A stretch of 64,000 nucleotides of DNA from Chrysomallon squamiferum. Taxonomy: Eukaryota; Mollusca; Gastropoda; Neomphalida; Peltospiridae. The notes beneath the pieces were generated by a model, which did no database searches, had not been told where the DNA came from, and saw only the letters and a list, made by a program, of their open reading frames with translations. Each line of letters begins with the position of its first letter. Position 1 is the first letter of the stretch. Location of the stretch: NCBI GenBank assembly GCA_012295275.1, contig CM022673.1:790001-854000 (forward strand). The letters are read 5' to 3'. The position numbers and the translations under genes were made by a program. Of this stretch, positions 54,801-64,000 are shown in pieces.

Positions 54801-55415
<615 letters not shown>

Positions 55416-55605
55416 ACTGATTAGTACACGAGACCTGGTTATGTTTTTCTTATTTTGCTAAAGAATGGCGTGCTTTGTTGAAAGCGATGATTATACTTGG
55501 TTATAGTTCAGTATTTGTTAATATTGTCTCGATATTCTTCTATCTGAGGGCGACTCAGTGTTATACGTTCGAGTCTTGTCACCGATATCTGATACGGCTC
55601 CTACT
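55416..55605 (+). mobile_element. SINE-like fragment, forward
   Basis: AACTGATTAGTACACGAG flank, GAATGGCGTGCTTTGTTGAAAG, then the B-box-like TACGTTCGAGTCTTGTC at 55564. The body is truncated by triplet repeats. Confidence 0.6.
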
Positions 55606-56130
<525 letters not shown>

Positions 56131-56770
56131 GACTTGTACTTCATTGTTTTGTTCTTTTAAACTGGACATGCTGTTGCTCTTGAAATTCAGAAAGGTCATT
56201 TGTTAAGTTAATGAAAAATAATCACTGTTGACTTTTCTGTGATAAAATTACTTTTATTTTAACCTATTTGAAATGGTAATTAATCGCCAGCAGACAGTGT
56301 AAAGCAATTGAAATTCTTTGTTCTTAAACAATTAAATCAGTTAAAACTAATTTAATGTCACTTTTACCTTATAATACACTACTCTTGCATTTTGTACATA
56401 AACTGAATTAACAAACAAAAACAAAATCCGCTTAAATGGATCTTTAACCATTTTTGTACATGTTCACATAGCTCAGATTGTAATTGAGTCTCATCGATAT
56501 CTACAATTTGCAGTACATGTTAAATATATTCATTATCTAAATTAATCAGTGCAGTTACGACAACAAATACAAACATCTAATGGCATATTACACGTGAAAC
56601 CTGACATTAAACATCACGATACAGGTCAAGGATGATTCCACGTGATACAGTATTAACTAAACATAGTAAAGCTGGCCATACACTTCTATGTAATACGATC
56701 CGGTTTTAACAGAGCTGTATGATAGCAGTGGGTAATGTCAGATACATGTAAGCTTAATTTTTGCTACTGG
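56131..56770. other. Intergenic, nothing recognised
   Basis: AT-rich, mostly non-repetitive by eye. No exon-like frame found. Confidence 0.45.
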
Positions 56771-56788
56771 TATTATTACCATTATTAC

Positions 56789-56851
<63 letters not shown>

Positions 56852-56932
56852 TATTATTACTATTATTATTATTTTTATTACTATGACTATTATTATTATT
56901 ATTATTATTATTACTATTATTATTATTATTTT
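56771..56932 (+). repeat. (ATT)n microsatellite
   Basis: About 50 TTA triplets with occasional ACT interruptions; the poly-Tyr and poly-Asn frames are artefacts. Confidence 0.96.
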
Positions 56933-57397
56933 GAAACTTACTTAGACACTCAAGACACAATTATGGCTTCTTACATTCTAATGCACAAGGGAGACTACTG
57001 TTAAACGGGATATAGAAGTTCGTTATTTATCTCCCCTGAATTACAGAGCTATAATGACCGTTGAATACGGAGAAAATCGAACATTCCTAACCGGAATAAA
57101 TTTACATAAGAACCAGCATTTGATATGAATACTGGTAATGCACATTTTATTATTATTAATTTTATTATTATTATTATCATTGTTAATTTTGTTGTTACTA
57201 TTATTATTATTAGTAGTAGTAGTAGTAGTAGTAGTAGTAGCAGTTCTAGGAGTCTTGTTTTTGTTGTTGTTATTATTACATAAACATGCACACTAAAACA
57301 CATGTATACAAATAGAGGCTTACAGAAAGATACTTCCGTACATACATACACACATACAGAGAAACAGACAAAATATATATATACGCAAAGACATTAC

Positions 57398-57429
<32 letters not shown>

Positions 57430-57435
57430 CATTAC

Positions 57436-57475
<40 letters not shown>

Positions 57476-57511
57476 TGTAGATTGAAACTAGAATCATATT
57501 TAATTTTATAT
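56933..57511. other. 3' flank of CRP-D with triplet repeats
   Basis: (ATT)n and (AGT)n at 57146-57242 and two (AAT)n blocks at 57400-57472. No coding signal. Confidence 0.6.
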
Positions 57512-57517
57512 TTTATT
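57512..57517 (-). other. Probable CRP-D polyadenylation signal
   Basis: Minus-strand AATAAA in GTGAAATAAAATAT, the same context as CRP-C, 251 bp past the stop. Confidence 0.55.
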
Positions 57518-57767
57518 TCACATCTAGCTTAAAACTTTAAAATACATTAATTAAAAAATGGATGTAGCATTCAGTGAATTCAGTTCACTTCATATATCCA
57601 TTATATATATATTTAAGTATAATAAATAAAACTTGGTTACTGCTAGGTCAGGATTAAATAAATTTCAAAACATGTCTATTGGTTCATGATTAGAAACAGA
57701 TGACAAAACAGAAACTCTGAGTTTCAGAGAGAAAAGAGTTCTTCAGTTTGACGTATCAGGACAAACA

Positions 57768-57856
57768 TTAATATTTCAAATAGTTCTGAAACAGAGCCAA
57801 AGCGATCATCATCAGAAACTGCTTGACTCCAACAACGACAGATATTCCTTTATTAC
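57768..57856 (-). CDS. CRP-D exon 6 (hydrophobic tail)
   Basis: Acceptor GTTTTCAG. Encodes NKGISVVVGVKQFLMMIAL to YLKY, stop TAA at 57770-57768. Confidence 0.88.
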
Positions 57857-60787
57857 CTGAAAACAAAACAGAAAAGTGAAAATGACCTAATAACCAGTCA
57901 GTTATGTGTGTTGCAGTTTAAAAAAAAAGACTTAGTTTAATATACTGAGACGGCATATACTAATTTGCAATTTAAACATCAGATTTCTACCAACAGATTT
58001 TATTTTAATTTTTAAAGTTAGATTTATCTGATAGGAAATCTTTTTCAGTGGAAAACTAATTAAATCAATCGATCAATAAATAAATAAATACTTACAAAAT
58101 TCTGAAACCTTTGCCTCGGAATAAATAACTTATTTCATTTTGGTCTAATGTAATATAAATAAATTGTTAATTTAGAATGTATGAATAAAACTACATAGGA
58201 CTGACTATGCTAACACTAATACTTACACAATTTTGTTACCTCTTCCTCGGCTTCAGTTTTAATATCAGGCTGCTTTTTTGTTCCATCACAGGCTTTCATT
58301 TCGACATCTTTTCCAACTACACAGGTCTTGTAGTCTTTTGCTTCGCTGAATGAAGAAAACATAAAACAATACAGCTAACATTATGTGTTTTTCATAAGCA
58401 ACATCCCCATATAAAAAATATGCTTATATGTATTGATACATATATAACAGAGACACATGTCTTGTAGTATTTTGTGTTCGTGATTGGCACACATGAAACT
58501 GTAACACCTACACAAACCCATGTTTACATGCATTTATTCGTACTGTTATGTATATATTTATGTATGTATGTATATATGTATGTATGTATGTATGTATATA
58601 TGTATGTAGGAATGTTTCTGTGTGTGTTTATATATCGCTGAGTTGGGAAAACGAAAATTATCATTTTTTAGAAATTAGCAATTTAAACTATTATAGTGAT
58701 TATACAAACATACAGAGAGACAGACAGACAGAAAAAGAAATAAACAGACAATAAGCGTAAATTAAAATCTTCTTACGTGCATTTAGTTTCGTTTGATGTC
58801 GAGCTTGTTCTGGAAGCTATCTTAGTAGCATATTGTCCTTGACATGAACACAAATCAGTTATTCCAGGATCTGTAACGCAAAATAATCACAGTGATGATG
58901 AGAATGATCAAAACGGTGTGATAGTAATAATGATCATCATCATCATGACGATATGATCATAAAAATGAAGTTGATGATTGTAGGAAGGATTACTGGAAAC
59001 ATTATTATTATTTTTCATTTAATTTTCATTATAAAATGTATGTTACTTAACATAAAATGATAAGGATAATCAAAACGGTTTGTGATGATGATGACGAAGA
59101 CGTTATAAAGAAGAAGAAGAAGAAGAAGATGATGATGATGATAATGGTATGATCATGATAATTAAAATGATGATCAAGACGGTATGATCTAGATAGTATG
59201 ATCGTGGTAATGAAGAAATTGATGATCACCATATGGTCTTAATAATAATGATGATGATCGTCATAACAGCGTGATCAAGCATGACTATATGATTGTAAAA
59301 ATGAAGATGATGATTATTAGTGAAAACAATATTATTATTTTCCATTTAATTTTTATTATAAAACGCATCGTTATCTTAATAAAAAATGATATTAGTTTAA
59401 GGACATCTGATGACCGATAAGAATTAATATGATGACGATAAGGAAGAGGAAAACCAATGATTTATGTAATTTTTCTATGATATTTTACCACAGTTTTTAG
59501 ATTTTGCAATGTTGTACACTGTTTTGGTGCCATCTTTTAACTGTTTTTCAGCAGTGGTTGATGATTGTCCAGTACAAGTGTCATCAGTTCCAGCAAGAAG
59601 ACATGTAGCAGCTGTTGTAGCCGCTCTGAGAAAGAAACGAAAAATTATTTAATAGAAGCTTGTCAGATTTTCTCTGTGAAGTTCTGTCAGTATGAACAGA
59701 TGTTACATTATTACAAATACGTGTTTTAGAGTGTATACGTGTATGATTGTACATAAGTGCGTGCGTGCGTGCGTGCGTTTGTGTATAATAGCGAGGAATT
59801 ATTAGTTCAAAATATGAAAGATAACATCTAAAATGTACATACATAATAATTCATGAAGAATTTATTTTCTTTCTTTTTTTACTTTTTTTTTAGAGATTTA
59901 TTTTTATTATTTAGCAAAAGGCTACGCTGATATTTCTGTTATTTAAAAAAATATATTATCTGTATAGATGGGACATTTTACATGTTAATTTAAAAACAAA
60001 TAATTATAGTAAAAGAAATTATTAATTTACAAACGAAGATAATAAGACCCACGATATACATACACAGATTATCGTAAAAACATGTTTGTAAATGATGAAA
60101 ATAGAAAGACGTACGTGCAGTAGTCAACATATGTAACAGAGAAAGTGTCAACACAAGCGTCACAGGTAGTCGTCTTTGACTGTGCTGACCCAGTTAGAAC
60201 TAAATTAGCGAAAACATAAAAAAATAAAAATTTGTCGCTTGATCAGTATGTTGTGCATCAGATACATTAAAATCTGTTCACAAAAGGATATCTTGAGTCA
60301 TTTCTCTTTACTAAGAATCCCTGTGATGCACAAGAAGTATACTACTACTACTACTACTACTACTACTACCACTACTACCACTACTACTACTACTAATAAT
60401 AATAGTAATAACATTTATGAACCGATTTTATGGATGACATCAGCCAATTAAATCTAAGATGAATAGACTCGGTTTAGAACAGAAAAACTAAAATTTCACT
60501 TTTCTATCTACTCTATTATTTGTGAAAAAACAACAACACGACTCCAATAGTAAACACAGTCGAAAATGAGCAGATGCAGTCAGACGGTTGTATTGAACAC
60601 AATATTCTCGTAGTACATTACTGCTATTCACAGGAATGGTAACTTATGAAATATAATTATTAATATTAAAATAAGAATTTTAATACTACAATGAAAATAT
60701 AATGATAATATACAGTCATAGATGTGCATTACAGATATGTACAATAAACTAACCTGCTAGAACAACGACCAGAAACAAGGCTTTCAT
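57768..60787 (-). CDS. CRP-D: cysteine-rich anchored secreted protein, six exons, complete, inverted relative of CRP-C
   Basis: On the minus strand, exons 60787-60754, 60199-60115, 59625-59489, 58870-58777, 58345-58227 and 57856-57768 give an intact 185-residue protein. Signal peptide MKALFLVVVLAVLTGSAQS. Module 1 is C-x2-C-x11-C-x8-C-x8-C-x27-C; module 2 is C-x1-C-x20-C-x8-C-x10-C-x20-C. The tail KGISVVVGVKQFLMMIALAL continues FQNYLKY. One conserved sequon (NET) lies where CRP-C has NDT. Exons 3, 4 and 5 are the same lengths as in CRP-C and closely similar, with conserved intron edges. Exon 2 (mature N terminus) and exon 6 are strongly different. Same family, orientation reversed, so CRP-C and CRP-D converge across an 11.7-kb repeat-filled gap. 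Confidence 0.9.
58227..58345 (-). CDS. CRP-D exon 5
   Basis: Acceptor TCTTCATTCAG and donor TTGT|GTAAGT, as in CRP-C. Encodes EAKDYKTCVVGKDVEMKAC to EEEVTKL. Confidence 0.92.
58548..58612 (+). repeat. (TATG)n, CRP-D intron 4
   Basis: Short TATG/TATA array; the intron also retains the CRP-C-like AACATCCCCATAT stretch near 58402. Confidence 0.9.
58777..58870 (-). CDS. CRP-D exon 4
   Basis: Acceptor TGCGTTACAG, donor GCAC|GTAAGA. Encodes PGITDLCSCQGQYATKIA to ETKC. Confidence 0.92.
58900..59430. repeat. GAT/GAA-rich triplet region, CRP-D intron 3
   Basis: Imperfect GATGATGAT and GAAGAAGAA runs (for example 59109-59145) and a larger imperfect duplication: 58965-59060 and 59290-59385 share GATGATTATTAGTGAAA-like and ATTATTATTTTCCATTTAAT-like phrases. 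Confidence 0.75.
59489..59625 (-). CDS. CRP-D exon 3
   Basis: Acceptor TTTCTCAG, donor TGTG|GTAAAA. Encodes ATTAATCLLAGTDDTC to AKSKNC. Same 137-nt length as CRP-C. Confidence 0.92.
60115..60199 (-). CDS. CRP-D exon 2
   Basis: Acceptor CTAATTTAG, donor GCAC|GTACGT. Encodes LTGSAQSKTTTCDACVD to YVDYC. Differs in sequence and length (85 versus 79 nt) from CRP-C exon 2. Confidence 0.9.
60341..60410 (+). repeat. (ACT)n microsatellite, CRP-D intron 1
   Basis: About 18 ACT triplets with CCACT variants, then AATAATAAT. Confidence 0.94.
60754..60787 (-). CDS. CRP-D exon 1 (signal peptide)
   Basis: ATG at 60787-60785, MKALFLVVVLA plus one base, donor GCAG|GTTAGT. Confidence 0.9.
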
Positions 60788-60866
60788 CTTTGACTTCTTC
60801 TTGGCTTTTCCTTCCAACGTCTTGAAATGTGTCCGTGGTATGATTTGTGTATCTCAGTTTCACCCA

Positions 60867-60872
60867 TTTATA
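60867..60872 (-). promoter_or_regulatory. CRP-D TATA box
   Basis: Minus-strand TATAAA in GCTGTATAAATGGGT, the same context and distance as in CRP-C. Similarity to the CRP-C promoter ends near 60930, just upstream. Confidence 0.65.
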
Positions 60873-60959
60873 CAGCTCTGTTGCCAAAACAAAATTATTA
60901 TCGTCAAGAGGAGGTACGTAATATTCATTTCTTTTAAAGATTGTTTGGCAACGTGTAAA

Positions 60960-61779
60960 TAAACAGCAAAGTGTCAGGTGGTATATCTATTAGCCGAAAA
61001 TAATGACTGGAGGAAAAAGTGATGAACATGCGCAAACTTTTCATAAATAACAAACCACGATTGGTAGAGTTAATGATGGGAGGAGCTATCAGTTACTTCA
61101 TTGTCTGAGACTGATGGTAGCCATGGACGACACTGTGGCGGGATCTATGCTACATTTTTTCTCACAACTATTCTTTTACGTATTAATATTTCATTTACTT
61201 AACATCTCTTCTTTGTGAATTTCAAAAGTAATACCCAACATATTTTAACGGAATAACTACAAACTAATAATTACTGTCTCATCAGCAAATTTTTGTCTCA
61301 TCAGCTCTTAATAAGATCATATTTTATTACAGATAAAAAAAAAAGAAACGAAAAAAGAAATTCGAATAATGACTTATTTAAAATTACCTTGCAGGTAATT
61401 ATGATTTATTTAACATATTCTTTACAAACTTTTACTGTCAGTGAGTTTTTATCATGTACAGATCCCCGCTTAGTGTCATTTGATATTTTATCGCAACACG
61501 CTTCAAAAGCGTTTTTTAAATAAGCAGCTTTAAAAAGTCGCCAACGTGAGACGTTTATTTCACTTTTAGTCGTGTGGTTCTTCTTTTACACGTAATACTT
61601 TTGTGGTAGTGAACCGATGCAAAAGATTTTGTGTATTGCTATCAAAGGCTGATTACAGCATTTAAATAATAATTAAGTTCGGTCGGAATAACCTTGAGCA
61701 ATGTACTTATCTTCACTACATAAGTTTTAAAAATTAATTCCCAAATAATAAAATATTTCTCTCTATCAGATGGGTAAAA
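60960..61779 (-). repeat. Block R with extension, reverse copy 10, abutting the CRP-D promoter
   Basis: Begins AGTGTCAGGTGGTATATC about 90 bp upstream of the TATA box, passes through CATGGACGACACTG and the R core to ATCAGATGGGTAAAATATG. Closest in content to 54037-54800 and, inverted, 49090-50040. Confidence 0.85.
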
Positions 61780-62060
61780 TATGCATACATACATACAAGC
61801 ATGCACAAATGGATTCATACATACATACATACTAACATACATACATACATACATACATACATACATACATACATACACATATATACATACATACGTATAC
61901 ATGCATACATACGTACATACATATTCATACATACATACATATACATACATACATACATATACATACATACATATACATACATACATATACATACATACAT
62001 ATACATACGTACATATACATACATACATAGATACATACATACATATACATACGTATATGA
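61780..62060 (+). repeat. (ATAC)n microsatellite
   Basis: About 280 bp of CATA units with regular ACATAT variants (ATACATACATAT repeated at 12-bp spacing, 61935-62010). Confidence 0.95.
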
Positions 62061-62067
62061 TTCACAC

Positions 62068-62280
62068 ATTTCTCGACGGCTGAACGGTAACGTCGTCCAT
62101 CTTCTATTTGCAGGTAGCTGTGTGCCACACGTTTGAGTCTTTTCATGCGCATCTGACGGGTTTGTGATGTCGTGGTTGGAATTTGTTCTCCTCCGCTAGT
62201 GAGTTCGTGAATGTTGTCTATGTACAGAGTCTAATCAGACGTACATAAAACAAGGAATATTCAAATCTTAAAATACATAG
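62068..62280 (+). mobile_element. tRNA-derived SINE-like element, forward
   Basis: Head CTCGACGGCTGAACGGTAACG (A-box-like), B-box-like ACGTTTGAGTCT, body GTCGTGGTTGGAATTTGT, CAGAGTCTAATCAGACG and GAATATTCAAATC. Best-preserved partner of the 34464 copy. Confidence 0.75.
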
Positions 62281-62364
62281 ATACATTTATTTATGCATAT
62301 ACATAAATACAAATATACATGGATATATACAGATATAAATAATAATAATTATTATATAAATATG

Positions 62365-62555
62365 TTCATTACATCTTATGTGAAAAATAAACAGGCCAGA
62401 AATTAAAATGCGAACAGGATAAAGAAGATAAATAGTTTAAAACTGTTTCCCACTGGGAGTTATGTCCTGTACTTTGGTTAAGTTGCTATTCTTCTTCTTC
62501 TTCTTTTTTATGATTATGACTATGACTATGATTATGATTATGATTATGATTATGA

Positions 62556-62614
<59 letters not shown>

Positions 62615-62710
62615 TTAATGGTTACAAAAGTAGAGGATAAAATATATTTCAAAAACGAAGAAATCTGATGAAATGAAACACAGACGGACGGAAGATACGT
62701 GATATATATG
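62365..62710 (-). repeat. Block S, reverse copy 3
   Basis: GTGAAAAATAAACAGGCCAG, GTTTAAAACTGTTTCCCAC, then ATT triplets (62560-62613), GGTTACAAAAGTAGAGGAT and TGTCGCAAGATG. Confidence 0.82.
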
Positions 62711-62744
62711 TCGCAAGATGTCTTACATCATTAAGGTGCCATGT

Positions 62745-62960
62745 CAGTACAGGCTGGTAAAGAATATGTTAAATACGTCATTATCAAGTTCGGTTGGCAT
62801 AACCTAGAGCAAGTGTACTAATCTTCAGTACAGAAGTCTGACAAAAAGTTTCTAATTTATTAACGTCAATTCCCAAATAATAAAACATTCCTCAATAAAT
62901 TAAATCTGTTTTTCTTCCTCCCTCTGTGTGAATTGGGTAAAATATGAACACTATATATAT
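62745..62960 (-). repeat. Block R, truncated reverse copy 11
   Basis: Contains CAAGTGTACTAATCTTCAGT, TTTCTAATTTATTAACGTC and TTGGGTAAAATATGAAC; the rest of R is missing. Confidence 0.8.
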
Positions 62961-63112
62961 ACATATACACACATAAATATATATAGAAACATTCTAACGT
63001 ACATACAAATATACATACATATATACATACATACATACATACATACATACATACATACATACATAGATACATATATAAATATACACATATAAAGCATATA
63101 TGGATACACGCA
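62961..63112 (+). repeat. (ATAC)n microsatellite
   Basis: CATA and TATA repeats, most regular at 63015-63066. Confidence 0.94.
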
Positions 63113-63285
63113 TAACTGATGAGTCCACGAATTCTGGTTATGTTATTCTTATTTTGCTAATGAACGGCGTCCTTCGTGCAAAGCGATGGTTACCTCGGTG
63201 ATAGACCAACCTTTCTTAAGTTTGTCTCGACGGCTGAACGGTAACGTCGTCCACGTTCTTCTTGCGGGTGAGGATCTATGCATGT
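63113..63285 (+). mobile_element. SINE-like element, forward, truncated by TATG repeats
   Basis: Flank AACTGATGAGTCCACGAA, then TCTCGACGGCTGAACGGTA and GTCGTCCACGTTC. It breaks into (TATG)n before the B box. Confidence 0.65.
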
Positions 63286-63298
63286 ATACGTATGTATG

Positions 63299-63329
<31 letters not shown>

Positions 63330-63400
63330 TAGTATGTATGTATGTATGTTAGTATATATGTATGAATCCATTTGTGCATGCTTGTATGTGTGTATGCATA
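63286..63400 (+). repeat. (TATG)n microsatellite
   Basis: TATG units with TTAGTATG variants, mirroring the CATA array at 61780. Confidence 0.94.
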
Positions 63401-64000
63401 TATACTGTTCATATTTTACCCATCTGATAGAGAGAAATATTTTATTATTTGGGAATTAATTTTTAAAACTTATGTAGTGAAGATAAGTACATTGCTCAAG
63501 GTTATTCCGACCGAACTTAATTATTATTTAAATGCTGTAATCAGCCTTTGATAGCAATACACAAAATCTTTTGCATCGGTTCACTACCACAAAAGTATTA
63601 CGTGTAAAAGAAGAACCACACGACTAAAAGTGAAATAAACGTCCTACGTGGGCGACTTTTTGAAGCTGCTTATTTAAAAAACGCTTTTGAAGCGTGTTGC
63701 CATAAAATATCAAATGACACTAAGCGGGGATCTCTACATGATAAAAACTCACTGTCAATAAAAGTTAATAAACAATATCTTAAATAACTGATTATTATCT
63801 GAAAGAAAATTTTTAATATGTAGTGTGGAAGGTCCTCAGATAGAAGCAGAATGTTTACTATTAAACTCTCATATAATTTTTTTTTCACAGTAATTTATCT
63901 CGACATGCGTCTTTCTAGAATACGTTTTCTTTAAACAAATATGATGTTATTAAGAGCTGATGAGAAAGAAATAAGACAGTATATATTAGTTTGTAATTCT
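63401..64000 (+). repeat. Block R, forward copy 12, runs to the window end
   Basis: Collinear with 51786-52265 and inverted relative to 61270-61779, ending in CAGTATATATTAGTTTGTA at the window edge. Confidence 0.85.

Overview
The window is animal nuclear DNA: AT-rich, with small exons bounded by GT/AG introns and an extreme load of microsatellites ((TATG)n, (GA/CT)n, (CA/GT)n, (TTA)n, (TTC)n). The proteins and repeat landscape suggest a lophotrochozoan, most likely a mollusc. This is an inference, and I cannot name a genus.

Layout. (1) 219-5414 (+): a complete four-exon cytochrome P450 of the CYP2-like microsomal type, 481 residues, with several canonical catalytic positions altered. (2) 7881-12990 (+): a complete seven-exon GATD1 (PDDC1, DJ-1/PfpI-like) orthologue, 216 residues. 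The first part of its exon 5 is tandemly copied into the preceding intron. (3) From 18397 to 60787: four paralogous genes of a small, secreted, cysteine-rich, C-terminally anchored protein family that I do not recognise, labelled here CRP-A to CRP-D. CRP-A (18397-22052, +) has a one-base frameshift. CRP-B (33256-36926, +) and CRP-C (42204-46029, +) are intact. CRP-D (57768-60787, -) is an inverted, intact close relative of CRP-C. All four share six exons with the same phase pattern (1-2-1-2-1). They encode a signal peptide, two copies of a six-cysteine module (each on an exon pair) and a hydrophobic tail.

The rest is repeats: a hAT-like MITE (4224-4660), a Tc1/mariner-like MITE (22584-23325), tRNA-like SINE copies, an 88-bp-arm perfect palindrome (5909-6129), a diverged inverted repeat with arms over 1 kb (26030-27315 and 30490-31575), a 1-kb minisatellite of about 29 bp upstream of CRP-C, and a patchwork of a repeated block in both orientations filling the 11.7 kb between the convergent CRP-C and CRP-D and the right end of the window.

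The P450 and GATD1 look like independent neighbours. The CRP genes form a local cluster that grew by direct and inverted duplication. CRP-C and CRP-D share promoter, signal peptide and 3' processing region but differ strongly in the exons encoding the mature N terminus and the C-terminal tail. The CRP cluster is the best candidate for an undescribed system here.
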